Source of the DNA: SAR324 cluster bacterium
Lineage (GTDB): Bacteria; SAR324; NAC60-12
Direction: 5' to 3'
Assembly (NCBI GenBank): GCA_015231825.1
Contig: JADGAV010000025.1
Coordinates: forward strand, 1 to 64,000
DNA: 64,000 nt
The position numbers and the translations under genes are program-made. Position 1 is the stretch's first letter. Every line of letters begins with the position of its first letter. The notes under the pieces are model-generated. The model was not told the origin of the DNA, did not search any database, and saw only the letters and a program-made list of their open reading frames with translations. Below are positions 46,772-55,389 of this stretch, one piece after another.

Positions 46772-48169
46772 TTACATGTGAATTGGTCGGTTTTCGGTGG
46801 CGGCGAGGCAAGCTTCTTTGATTGCTTCTGTGAAGGTGGGGTGGGCATGAGAAATCCTGGCAATATCTTCAGCACTTGCGCGATATTCTAGGGCAACGAC
46901 TGCTTCGGCGATAAGGTCAGCAATTCTGGCACCTATCATGTGTACACCAAGGATTTCATCGGTTTGTTTGTCTGCCAAAATTTTGACAAATCCATCGGTT
47001 TCATTCGCCGCTCTTGCCCTCCCTAAAGCTTTGAATGGAAAAGAACCGACTTTGTAGGCTCGCCCATCTGCTTTGAGGGCATCTTCAGTATGGCCCACAC
47101 CTGCGACTTCGGGCCAGGTATAAACCACTCCAGGAATGGCCAGATAATTAATGTGAGGTTTTTGTCCTGCCATTGTTTCTGCTGCAAAGACACCTTCTTC
47201 TTCTGCTTTGTGCGCCAGCATAGCACCCCGTATGACATCCCCAATAGCATAAATTCCAGGTACAGAAGTTTCCAGATGACTGTTGACCGGGACGACTCCA
47301 TTTGCGGTTTGAATACCAATATTTTCCAATCCTAAATTTTCAGTATACGGTCGACGTCCTACTGCAACCAGGCAATAGTCTCCTTCAAAAGTTACCCCTT
47401 CTCCTTTTTTGTTTTCTGCAGCAATGATCACTTTCTTTTTTTCGACCGTGGCACTTTTGACTTTGTGGCTGAGAAAAAACTCCATTCCCATTTTTTTTAA
47501 AACCCTCTGCAATTCTTTTCCCAAACTGCGATCCATGGTCGGCAATATGCTGTCGAAATATTCTACTACTCGAACTTTTGTTCCCAATCTTGCGTATACT
47601 TGTCCCAATTCCAATCCGATCACTCCTCCGCCGATCACGACCATTTCTTTAGGAATTTCATTTAGAGTGAGCGCTTCTGTCGACGTAATAATCCGCTCTT
47701 TGTCTATGTCAACTCCGGGAATACTGGAAGGCTTTGACCCGGTGGCAATGATAGTTTTTTCAGATTCGATCGTTTTTTTTGGCCCATCTGGAAGTGAGAT
47801 TTCAATTTTTTTTGCGTTGATAAATGATCCATGTCCATGGTGCACGTCAATTTTATTTTTTTTCATTAAATATTTGACCCCTTCGCAAGTTTGGGACACG
47901 ACATCATTTTTCCGTTTAATCATCTGAGTAAAATCGACCTTTAGTCCTGAAATATTGATTCCATGGAGATCAAAAGAATGCTTGGCGAGATGAAAATGTT
48001 CTGAAGAATCCAGCAAGGCTTTAGAAGGAATACAACCGACATTTAAACAGGTTCCTCCCAAAGTGGGATAACGTTCTATTATCGCTGTTTTCATTCCCAA
48101 TTGTGCGCAGCGAATCGCAGCAACATATCCTCCCGGACCGGAACCGATAATGGTAACATCATACTTCAT
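46772..48169 (-). CDS. lpdA: Dihydrolipoyl dehydrogenase (E3 of 2-oxoglutarate dehydrogenase)
   Basis: 465 residues. E3 reoxidises dihydrolipoate with FAD and NAD+. GSGPGGYVAAI at the N-terminus, redox motif GGTCLNVGCIPSK, second site VVIGGGVIGLELG and the C-terminal HAHPTFTEA are canonical. The ATG with AGGTG before it is preferred to a GTG two codons upstream. It is the third gene of the sucA-sucB-lpd set, 43 bases after sucB. Confidence 0.96.
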   Translation of the reverse strand: MKYDVTIIGSGPGGYVAAIRCAQLGMKTAIIERYPTLGGTCLNVGCIPSKALLDSSEHFHLAKHSFDLHGINISGLKVDFTQMIKRKNDVVSQTCEGVKYLMKKNKIDVHHGHGSFINAKKIEISLPDGPKKTIESEKTIIATGSKPSSIPGVDIDKERIITSTEALTLNEIPKEMVVIGGGVIGLELGQVYARLGTKVRVVEYFDSILPTMDRSLGKELQRVLKKMGMEFFLSHKVKSATVEKKKVIIAAENKKGEGVTFEGDYCLVAVGRRPYTENLGLENIGIQTANGVVPVNSHLETSVPGIYAIGDVIRGAMLAHKAEEEGVFAAETMAGQKPHINYLAIPGVVYTWPEVAGVGHTEDALKADGRAYKVGSFPFKALGRARAANETDGFVKILADKQTDEILGVHMIGARIADLIAEAVVALEYRASAEDIARISHAHPTFTEAIKEACLAATENRPIHM

Positions 48170-48212
48170 AAGCACCTTTTGTATAAAAGCATTTAAAAAA
48201 ACTGGATTTCAC

Positions 48213-49814
48213 TTAAACGCCCAGTAACAGTCGAGCAGGGTCTTCCAGATACTCTTTCACCTTGACTAGAAAACTGACGGATTCACGGCCGTCGATAATC
48301 CGGTGATCATAGGAAAGCGCGAGATACATGACAGGTCGAATTTCTACTTTTCCATTCACTGCCAGCGGGCGTTGAACAATATTGTGCATGCCCAAGATGG
48401 CACTTTGCGGAGGATTGATAATGGGGGTCGAAAGCATAGACCCGAAAATTCCTCCGTTGGTAATAGAAAAAGTTCCTCCTGACATTTCGTCAATTGACAA
48501 TTTGTTGTCGCGTGCTTTGGTGGCCAGCCTGACAATTTCGGCTTCAATTTGAGCTAAAGTCAATGATTCTGCGTTTCGAATGACAGGGACAACGAGTCCT
48601 CTTGGGGCACTTACCGCGATTCCCATATCGACATAGTCGTGAAAAACAATTTCACCCTGATCGATCATGCCGTTCACGGCCGGAAAATCTCTGAGGGCCT
48701 CAGTGCAGGCTTTTGTAAAAAAAGACATAAATCCCAGTTTGACGTTATGTTTTTTGAGAAACCCATCTTTATATTTTGATCGAAGTTCCATTACGGACTG
48801 CATATCAACTTCATTAAATGTTGTGAGCATTGCTGTTTCGTTCTTGACAGAAACGAGTCGTTCCGAGATTTTCTTTCGAATTCTCGTCATTTTCTCACGC
48901 CGCGTGTTTCTCATTCCTGCTGCTTCCTGAGAGGGGACCGACGGTGCTGGAGGCGTTTGAGATTTCGAAACTGGGGGAGGAGCAGAACCTGAAACTATTG
49001 GGGAAGAGGTTAGCTGTGAAGGTTCTGATTTTTGAACCGCCAGTGCGTCAGCTTTGGTGATTCGCCCTGCTTTACCAGTTCCTTGGATTTCTTCAGGACT
49101 GAGATCTCTTTCCGCGATGATTTTTGCTGCAGCAACAGATGGAGTTCCTGAAGCATAGGAGAGCGGAGATGATGGGCTTTCCGGAGATTCTTCGGTCATT
49201 GATTCAGTTGTATTTGCTGCCGGAACAGTTGGCGTTTCTGCATCGGCTATTGTACATAGGACATCACCAACTTTGGCTTCTGCTCCTTCAGGGAGGACGA
49301 TTTTCAAAATACCTGCGACTTCAGAGGGAAATGGCAATGTGGCTTTGTCGGTTTCAATTTCGCACAAAACTTCATCAAGCTGTACATAATCACCGTCTGC
49401 TTTCAACCAGGTCTCAATTACCACCTCGGTAATCGATTCCCCTGGACTGGGGATTTTAATCTCCGTGATTTTACCAGTTGCTGATACCTGCGGAATAGTT
49501 GCTACAGGTGTTTCACCAGTCGTGACGGAATCTTCTGCCTCGACCGCTGCTGCTTGTGGAGTTTCTGATGCTGCAACTCCTTCAGGATCGATTGTGCAGA
49601 GAACATCACCGACATTGGCTTCTTCACCTTCAGGAATGATGATTTTCAAAATACCTGCAACTTCCGAAGGAAAAGGCAATGTGGCTTTGTCGGTCTCAAT
49701 TTCACAAAGAACTTCATCAAGCTCCACATAATCACCGTCTGCTTTCAACCAGGTCTCAATCACGACTTCGGTAATAGACTCGCCTGGGCTTGGAATTTTT
49801 ATTTCGATACTCAT
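48213..49814 (-). CDS. sucB: 2-oxoglutarate dehydrogenase E2, dihydrolipoyl succinyltransferase, with two lipoyl domains
   Basis: 533 residues, longer than the one-lipoyl E. coli SucB (about 405). Two near-identical lipoyl domains (about 2-78 and 117-192), each with the lipoylated lysine in EIETDKATL, are joined by Ala/Pro-rich linkers. A peripheral subunit-binding domain ([19 protein letters not shown], about 220-250) follows, then the catalytic core with [16 protein letters not shown], His and Asp of HxxxDG. It sits between sucA and lpd. Confidence 0.95.
   Translation of the reverse strand: MSIEIKIPSPGESITEVVIETWLKADGDYVELDEVLCEIETDKATLPFPSEVAGILKIIIPEGEEANVGDVLCTIDPEGVAASETPQAAAVEAEDSVTTGETPVATIPQVSATGKITEIKIPSPGESITEVVIETWLKADGDYVQLDEVLCEIETDKATLPFPSEVAGILKIVLPEGAEAKVGDVLCTIADAETPTVPAANTTESMTEESPESPSSPLSYASGTPSVAAAKIIAERDLSPEEIQGTGKAGRITKADALAVQKSEPSQLTSSPIVSGSAPPPVSKSQTPPAPSVPSQEAAGMRNTRREKMTRIRKKISERLVSVKNETAMLTTFNEVDMQSVMELRSKYKDGFLKKHNVKLGFMSFFTKACTEALRDFPAVNGMIDQGEIVFHDYVDMGIAVSAPRGLVVPVIRNAESLTLAQIEAEIVRLATKARDNKLSIDEMSGGTFSITNGGIFGSMLSTPIINPPQSAILGMHNIVQRPLAVNGKVEIRPVMYLALSYDHRIIDGRESVSFLVKVKEYLEDPARLLLGV
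49248..49465 (-). repeat. Direct repeat copy: second lipoyl-domain coding segment of sucB
   Basis: The DNA here is a close copy of the segment at 49588-49811. A 35-base block (49384-49418 and 49726-49760) is identical, and most other differences are synonymous. The duplication is recent or is kept alike by gene conversion. Confidence 0.85.
49588..49811 (-). repeat. Direct repeat copy: first lipoyl-domain coding segment of sucB
   Basis: This is the partner of the copy at 49248-49465. At protein level the two domains differ at only a handful of positions (for example YVELDE against YVQLDE and EGEEANVG against EGAEAKVG). Confidence 0.85.
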
Positions 49815-49864
49815 ATGCCTTTTGTGTTAGGGGTGTATGTCAAGGAGAGATTTGAGTTCATTAT

Positions 49865-52588
49865 TTATGACTTTCCAAAAGCTTTCTCCACGATCTCTTT
49901 TTGTTCCATTTGATGCAGTTTTGCGTATCCAGTCGCGGGAGAAGCACTTTCCTTACGAGAAACTCTCTTTAGTGGAATCAAGGAAAATTTCCTCAGAATA
50001 TAAGGCCATGCTCCCATATTTTCTGGTTCCTCCTGAACCCAGTAGTGTTGAGTCGCGCCCTTGTATTTTGAAATAATTTTTTCTAGTTGCATCGTCGGTA
50101 GAGGGTAAAGCTGCTCCACACGAATAACTGCAATATCCTTCCTTTTTTCTTGCTGCTGGTAAGCATGGAGATCGTAGAAAATTTTTCCATTGCAGAATAA
50201 TATTCGCTTTACCGATTTGGGAGTCACATTCGGATCATCAATCACTTCGACAAATCTTTTTCCTAAAGAAAAATCCTCCGGTGTGCTGACACATAACGGA
50301 AATCTCAGCAAGCTTTTGGGACTCATTAGAATCAAAGGCTTCCGGAAAGGCCGCATCAATTGTCTTCTCAGCACGTGAAAAAGGCTGGCTGGTGTGGTGC
50401 AGCTGACAACTTGCATGTTGTATTCGGCACATAACTCCAGGTAACGTTCGAGTCGTGCCGAAGAGTGCTCGGGGCCTTGCCCTTCAAACCCATGTGGCAG
50501 GGACAACACCAATCCTGACAAGCGCTGCCATTTCGTTTCCGCTGCCGCAATAAACTGATCAATGATTATTTGAGCTCCATTTGCAAAATCTCCAAATTGG
50601 GCTTCCCAAATTGTGAGACCTTGTGGGATTGACATTGAATAGCCGAACTCAAACCCTAAAACTGCATACTCAGAAAGCAAAGAGTTGTAAATGGTGAAGG
50701 GTGCCTGATGTTTACTGATATGCTGTAAAGGGATATATTTTTCTTCTGATTCTGGCAGTTTAACAACGGCATGGCGGTGTGAAAAAGTTCCTCTTCCAAC
50801 ATCCTGGCCGCTAATTCGAACCGGCACGCCTTCATTCAACAATGAGGCATAGGCCAGAAGTTCCCCCATTCCCCAATCGATTTTTCCTGTTTCCTGCACC
50901 ATTTCCCGTCGTTCCTCAAACAATCTCTTCAGCTTAGAAAAAAACTTCAGTTTTGTGGGGATTTTTGTGATTTTCTCCGCAATAATATTGAGGGTTTGAG
51001 GATCAATTCCAGTTTCCGGAGATTCTGCAAAATCTTCTCCTGAAGCCATCCGGATTCCCTTCCAGTCTCCTTCTAAAAAAGAAGTAACCTCCGCGGTTTC
51101 CTTTTGTTTTGCTTCGACCAGGCGATTTTGCAGTTCCTGCTTGAACTTCGCTTCCATTTCTTTGGCAACGTTAGCTTCTATGCTCCCCTGCTCAATGAGT
51201 TGCTGTGAATAAATTTCACGGGGATTGGGATGTTTTGCAATGATGTCATAGAGAATAGGTTGCGTGAACCGAGGTTCGTCGGCTTCGTTGTGACCATATT
51301 TTCGATAGCACAAAATATCGACGAAAACATCCTTGTGAAATTGCTGGCGATATTCTAACGCTAACTGAATCACATAGGAAACCGCCTCTACATCATCGCC
51401 ATTGATGTGAAAAACAGGCGACTGCGTTGTTTTAGCCAGATCAGTGCAGTAAGTGCTCGAACGACCCTCAATATAATCTGTGGTAAAACCGATTTGATTG
51501 TTGAGAATTACATGGACCGTGCCACCAGTTCTGTATCCCTCCAGAGTTGACATTTGAATGACTTCATAATTGATCCCCTGCCCGGCAATAGCTGCATCTC
51601 CGTGGATAAGAATGGGAGTTATTTTCTTCATGTCGCCCCCATAGCGGAAATCAATTTTTGCACGTACAATCCCTTCAACAACCGGATTGACTGCTTCTAA
51701 ATGCGAAGGATTGGGAGGCAAACTCAAATGAACCATTTTTCCGTCTTCGGTATATTTATCACTGGAAAATCCCATATGATATTTCACATCGCCAGTGAAC
51801 ATGGTATTTTTTGCTGATTTTCCTTCAAATTCTGTGAAAATCGTTTCATAGGTTTTTTCCAGTATGTTTGCCAGGACGTTGAGGCGTCCACGATGGGCCA
51901 TTCCGATGACGAATTCCTCAATCCCTAAATTTGCTCCTTTTTCGACAATGGCGTCGAGTGCTGGGATAATGCTTTCTGCGCCCTCCAGAGAAAAGCGTTT
52001 TTGTCCGACAAATTTTGTGTGCAGAAAGTTTTCGAAAATAACTGCTTGGTTCAACTTGTGAAGAAGGTGCTTTTTTTCATCCACTGAAAAATCAGGGGTA
52101 TTACGGCATTCCTCCATTTTTTTTTGAAGCCAGCTCACTGCTTCTCGAGGACGCAGATCCACATATTCAACACCAATTGTCCGGCAATAGGTTTGTTTGA
52201 GATGATCAAGAATTTCTTTTAAGGTCGCATTTTCCAATCCAATCCGAATTCCTGCTTGAAATACTGAGTTCAAATCAGAATCCATCAGCCCAAAATCTTT
52301 CAATTCAATTGGTGCGTCATGTTTGCGACGTTCTCGAACTGGATTGGTATTAGAAAAGAGGTGTCCTCTTTGACGGTAAGCTCCGATAATGTTACTAACC
52401 GCAATCTCTTTTCTAAAACTTTCTGGCGCCTCAACGGTTTCTTCTCCTCCACTTTGCCGAGAAAAGTCATAGCCATCAAAAAACCGTTGCCATTCCGGGT
52501 CGACAGAATTTCGATCTCCCAAAAAGCTTTTATACATATCTTCAATCACAGCTGAATCGGCATTACTCATAAAAGAGTAGGCATCCAT
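49865..52588 (-). CDS. sucA: 2-oxoglutarate dehydrogenase E1
   Basis: 907 residues. The thiamine diphosphate enzyme that decarboxylates 2-oxoglutarate in the TCA cycle. The N-terminus FMSNADSAVIEDMYKSFLGD is the usual E1o docking segment. GMAHRGRLNVLANI, PNPSHLEAVNPVVEG, HGDAAIAGQG (TPP region), HINGDDVEAV and CYRKYGHNEADEPRFTQP are conserved. AAGGAGA lies before the ATG. It heads sucA-sucB-lpd; the likely promoter is at 52665-52693. Confidence 0.97.
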   Translation of the reverse strand: MDAYSFMSNADSAVIEDMYKSFLGDRNSVDPEWQRFFDGYDFSRQSGGEETVEAPESFRKEIAVSNIIGAYRQRGHLFSNTNPVRERRKHDAPIELKDFGLMDSDLNSVFQAGIRIGLENATLKEILDHLKQTYCRTIGVEYVDLRPREAVSWLQKKMEECRNTPDFSVDEKKHLLHKLNQAVIFENFLHTKFVGQKRFSLEGAESIIPALDAIVEKGANLGIEEFVIGMAHRGRLNVLANILEKTYETIFTEFEGKSAKNTMFTGDVKYHMGFSSDKYTEDGKMVHLSLPPNPSHLEAVNPVVEGIVRAKIDFRYGGDMKKITPILIHGDAAIAGQGINYEVIQMSTLEGYRTGGTVHVILNNQIGFTTDYIEGRSSTYCTDLAKTTQSPVFHINGDDVEAVSYVIQLALEYRQQFHKDVFVDILCYRKYGHNEADEPRFTQPILYDIIAKHPNPREIYSQQLIEQGSIEANVAKEMEAKFKQELQNRLVEAKQKETAEVTSFLEGDWKGIRMASGEDFAESPETGIDPQTLNIIAEKITKIPTKLKFFSKLKRLFEERREMVQETGKIDWGMGELLAYASLLNEGVPVRISGQDVGRGTFSHRHAVVKLPESEEKYIPLQHISKHQAPFTIYNSLLSEYAVLGFEFGYSMSIPQGLTIWEAQFGDFANGAQIIIDQFIAAAETKWQRLSGLVLSLPHGFEGQGPEHSSARLERYLELCAEYNMQVVSCTTPASLFHVLRRQLMRPFRKPLILMSPKSLLRFPLCVSTPEDFSLGKRFVEVIDDPNVTPKSVKRILFCNGKIFYDLHAYQQQEKRKDIAVIRVEQLYPLPTMQLEKIISKYKGATQHYWVQEEPENMGAWPYILRKFSLIPLKRVSRKESASPATGYAKLHQMEQKEIVEKAFGKS

Positions 52589-52634
52589 AAATCTCTCCTT
52601 CTTCGGCGGTGTTTTAGTTTTTTTTTACATAAAT

Positions 52635-52689
52635 CGTTCGTAATCACGCAGTTGACTGTTATTTTTTATAGCTATAGCAATTACGAACG
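52635..52689. promoter_or_regulatory. Inverted repeat flanking the sucA promoter
   Basis: CGTTCGTAAT (52635-52644) and ATTACGAACG (52680-52689) are exact inverted copies with 35 bases between. One copy overlaps the -35 box of the candidate sucA promoter and the other lies just past its start point. This is the layout of two half-sites for a regulator, but no regulator is identified. Confidence 0.4.
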
Positions 52690-52693
52690 TGAA
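52665..52693 (-). promoter_or_regulatory. Candidate sigma-70 promoter of sucA
   Basis: On the minus strand TTCACG, 17 bases, TATAAA (4/6 and 5/6). The transcript would start about 65-70 bases before the sucA ATG. Confidence 0.45.
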
Positions 52694-52858
52694 TGGAAAT
52701 GTTTTTCTCTTGCTGAGCAAAGCACGGCTAACTGAGAAATTGAAACCAGTATTATATTTTAAGAAGAGGAGGCATTTTTCTCATAACCTCTTGTAATATC
52801 GGAAAGAATCTTGAGACAATAGTTAAAACAGGAATCTTATTTTAATGTCATAACGGAG

Positions 52859-53974
52859 ATGCTTATGCAGAATTGGTGGCTCATCATAGCTTTTGTTTGG
52901 CCATATATGGCTTTAGGGCAGACAGACAGCAGTTTTATTCAACAATGGCGGAAAGAAGGTTGGACAGGTACAAATTTTTACAAATCTGTGGTCCCCTATG
53001 AAGAGATTATTTCCGGAGGACCACCTAGAGATGGAATTCCGCCGATTTATGAACCAAAGTTTGAAACAGTAGAAAATGCACAAAAGTGGCTTCCTGATTC
53101 GGAACCTGTAATTGTCCATAAACAGGGAGAAAAAGTTCGGGCATACCCCTATCGAATTTTGATTTGGCATGAAATTGTCAATGACCAAATAGATGGAAAA
53201 TCATTCATTGTCACTTTTTGTCCGCTTTGCAATAGCGCGATCGTTTACAACACCCATTTTCAAGGGGTGAATCACAAATTCGGCGTAAGCGGAAAGTTGC
53301 GCAACAGTGATATGGTGATGTGGGATCATACTACCGAATCCTGGTGGCAGCAGCTGACGGGTGAAGCCATTGTAGGTGATGCGGTGGGTACTTCTTTGGA
53401 AATGCTTCCTTCACCTGCAATTTCTTTCGGTTCGTTTAAAAGTATTTTTCCACAAGGAAAAATCCTTTCGCAGGATACCGCGGTTTCTCGGCCCTATGGT
53501 GACAATCCGTACGTCGGATACGACCAATCCAAAATACCGTTTCTGATGCGGGGAGATATCGACCAACGTCTGCCTCCTCTCTCAAGAGTGATTGGGATTG
53601 AATGGAACGGAAAATTTTATACGCTTCCTTTGAGGGAGATTGCGAAATATCGCTGGGGAAGGATTGAAGTAGAAGATGGTCAGGAATTGGTCGTGTTCAA
53701 TTTATCTTCTGCCAATTCCTCCTTGAATCAGCGCGAGATCGCTGATTCCCAGTTGGTCGATCAAGTCACGGTTTGGGAAAATCCGGAAAAACTGAAATTT
53801 GTGTGGGACGGAACTCATTTGCGCGATTCAAAAGAAAATAGGCAATGGAATGCCATGGGTCAGGGAGGAAATGAATATCAATTGAATGCGCAGCTTATTT
53901 CAGTGAAATATGGTGTTCATTTCGCTTTTGCATGGTTGGCTTTTCATCCTGATTCTGTTTTCCTAAAATTGTAG
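52859..53974 (+). CDS. DUF3179 domain secreted protein
   Basis: 371 residues. The N-terminal signal peptide (LIIAFVWPYMALG, cleavage near residue 20) is followed by a DUF3179 domain: AYPYRILIWHEIVND, the CPLCNSAIVY cysteine pair, GVSGKLRNSDMVMWDHTTESWWQQLTGEAIVG (in blocks) and RPYGDNPYVGYD. The role of the family is unknown. The two-cysteine motif may bind a metal or form a disulfide in the periplasm. It is divergent from sucA. Confidence 0.88.
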   Translation: MLMQNWWLIIAFVWPYMALGQTDSSFIQQWRKEGWTGTNFYKSVVPYEEIISGGPPRDGIPPIYEPKFETVENAQKWLPDSEPVIVHKQGEKVRAYPYRILIWHEIVNDQIDGKSFIVTFCPLCNSAIVYNTHFQGVNHKFGVSGKLRNSDMVMWDHTTESWWQQLTGEAIVGDAVGTSLEMLPSPAISFGSFKSIFPQGKILSQDTAVSRPYGDNPYVGYDQSKIPFLMRGDIDQRLPPLSRVIGIEWNGKFYTLPLREIAKYRWGRIEVEDGQELVVFNLSSANSSLNQREIADSQLVDQVTVWENPEKLKFVWDGTHLRDSKENRQWNAMGQGGNEYQLNAQLISVKYGVHFAFAWLAFHPDSVFLKL

Positions 53975-54192
53975 TTGTGTGCTTTTCTGTTTTAATCCAA
54001 AAATTATTTTTGATTGTAGTATGAGGCGAGCGGATTAATCTTCGACTTTTTTTCTTTTTTTAAAATAGTTGTTCAAGTTTTTTTGAAATTGACCGAAAAG
54101 TAAACCATGACAAATTCAAATCTCCGTAGTCGAAAAATGGAACTTTGGAGAAAAATTGCTTGGCATCAAACATATTAATTAAAAGGAAAACC

Positions 54193-54312
54193 ATGAAACT
54201 CCCGACTCGACTAGCTCCTCCACGTGTGATCCGAAAACGAAACATGCACCGATTGACTCCGGAAGAAGTGCTGATTCAGAAAGAATCTTCAACAATGAAT
54301 TGGCAGGTGTAA
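54193..54312 (+). CDS. Possible 39-residue basic peptide
   Basis: ATG frame of 39 codons with AAAAGGAAAACC before it, a good ribosome binding site. The sequence MKLPTRLAPPRVIRKRNM followed by HRLTPEEVLIQKESSTMNWQV is basic at the N-terminus and has no membrane segment. No family is recognised. The quality of the site and the second small gene downstream make it a fair candidate. Confidence 0.45.
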   Translation: MKLPTRLAPPRVIRKRNMHRLTPEEVLIQKESSTMNWQV

Positions 54313-54316
54313 AGTG

Positions 54317-54424
54317 ATGAAAACTGAGGATCTGTGGGTAATTGATCAAAATTACAGTTATCCACGTTCCCGGATTTTCATCCTGCCTATTCTTTCCTTT
54401 ATTTCGTTTTTTCCCCTTTTGTGA
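54317..54424 (+). CDS. Weak 35-residue ORF
   Basis: A 35-codon frame starting four bases after the 39-residue ORF, with AGGTG seven bases upstream. MKTEDLWVIDQNYSYPRSR is followed by a hydrophobic tail (IFILPILSFISFFPLL). It could be a membrane micropeptide or a chance frame. Confidence 0.25.
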   Translation: MKTEDLWVIDQNYSYPRSRIFILPILSFISFFPLL

Positions 54425-54481
54425 ACCAATATTGCTTGACGAAGGTCAATATAGAAAACAGCATTTTATAAAGGAGTCCTC

Positions 54482-54640
54482 ATGCAGCTCAAACGAAAAA
54501 AAAGGTTCATTCACAATCAGTCGCAATTCGAATTGTTGGTCGCCCTCAAGAAACTGACGCGACACGAAATTCCGAAAAGTCTAAGAATGGCAGCTGAAAG
54601 GCAGATCACCAGGATCCAATTAGGAGTTTTTGAAGTCTAA
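54482..54640 (+). CDS. Possible 52-residue strongly basic protein
   Basis: ATG frame of 52 codons with a textbook AAAGGAG site six bases upstream. MQLKRKKRFIHNQSQFELLV and ALKKLTRHEIPKSLRMAAER suggest a basic two-helix protein without membrane segment. An RNA- or DNA-binding role is possible but only from charge. It ends 34 bases before the next secreted protein start. Confidence 0.55.
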   Translation: MQLKRKKRFIHNQSQFELLVALKKLTRHEIPKSLRMAAERQITRIQLGVFEV

Positions 54641-54674
54641 GTCCAAACACTCCTCTTGTTTCATTTTTTTGAGA

Positions 54675-55370
54675 ATGATGATGAGACAAATATTGATTGG
54701 AATACTTTTGGCCCTCTTGGTCTATGCCCCCGCCTCTGCTCAGGATATACAAACTCCATCCCCTCAGATCAGACTCAATTTGAATGTTGGGGGACATGAT
54801 GTCCTGAAAAATTTACTTCATCACCTTTTTAAAAAAGAACTGGGTCTTTTAAAAGGTGTGATATTTGTTGAAAAATTTCCTGCATTTCAGATCAAAGTCG
54901 ATGGAATGCAAACCGATTCACAAGGATTTGCCGTTTCAATCATTGTGCTCGATCCCAATGGTATGTACTTAGCAAATGATATTGGATATGGGACAAATTT
55001 GACTGAACTGAAGGAAATTGCTCAAAAAATATCTTCACAAATCGATAAGATTTACCTCTCCCCAATGAGAATTCCCGAAAAAGTAGCAAGCACCAGCAGT
55101 GAAGAATATCGAAAAAAAAATGATTCTGTACCATCCTTCACATCCCTGGGAGCACATTGGATTATGGAAAAGCTTGAAGGAGGCCGGTTTATCAAACTGG
55201 AGGACGATTCTCTATGGGAAATTTCATCCTATGGTCGCTCCAACAGTCAACTTTGGCTTCCATATGAAGAAGTTTTTATATTAGAGACAGATGACGATGA
55301 GTATCCATACCAAATAATGAATAAAATTAATGAAGACACTGCGTCTGCAAAGTTGATTGAGGAACAATAG
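54675..55370 (+). CDS. Hypothetical secreted protein
   Basis: 231 residues, not recognised. The start at MMMRQILIGILLALL gives a clean signal peptide ending PASA|QD. A TTG 45 bases upstream is open but overlaps the small basic ORF. The mature protein has an alpha/beta first half (LNVGGHDVLKNLLHHLFKKEL, in blocks) and a C-terminal part with FIKLEDDSLWEISSYGRSNSQLWLPYEEVFI, which looks like a small beta-barrel, followed by an acidic tail. Periplasmic location is inferred. Confidence 0.65.
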   Translation: MMMRQILIGILLALLVYAPASAQDIQTPSPQIRLNLNVGGHDVLKNLLHHLFKKELGLLKGVIFVEKFPAFQIKVDGMQTDSQGFAVSIIVLDPNGMYLANDIGYGTNLTELKEIAQKISSQIDKIYLSPMRIPEKVASTSSEEYRKKNDSVPSFTSLGAHWIMEKLEGGRFIKLEDDSLWEISSYGRSNSQLWLPYEEVFILETDDDEYPYQIMNKINEDTASAKLIEEQ

Positions 55371-55389
55371 TAAATTTTTTCAGACTGTT

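Noticed and set aside
47409-47927. 172-codon plus-strand ORF
   Set aside because: It is antisense to lpd, which has all catalytic motifs; it is long only because of codon bias on the other strand.
53990-54065. T-rich stretch after the DUF3179 gene as a terminator
   Set aside because: There are T-runs but no stable stem before them.
54342-54557. 71-codon ORF overlapping the small basic gene
   Set aside because: It has no ribosome binding site and overlaps in another frame the 52-residue ORF, which has an excellent one.
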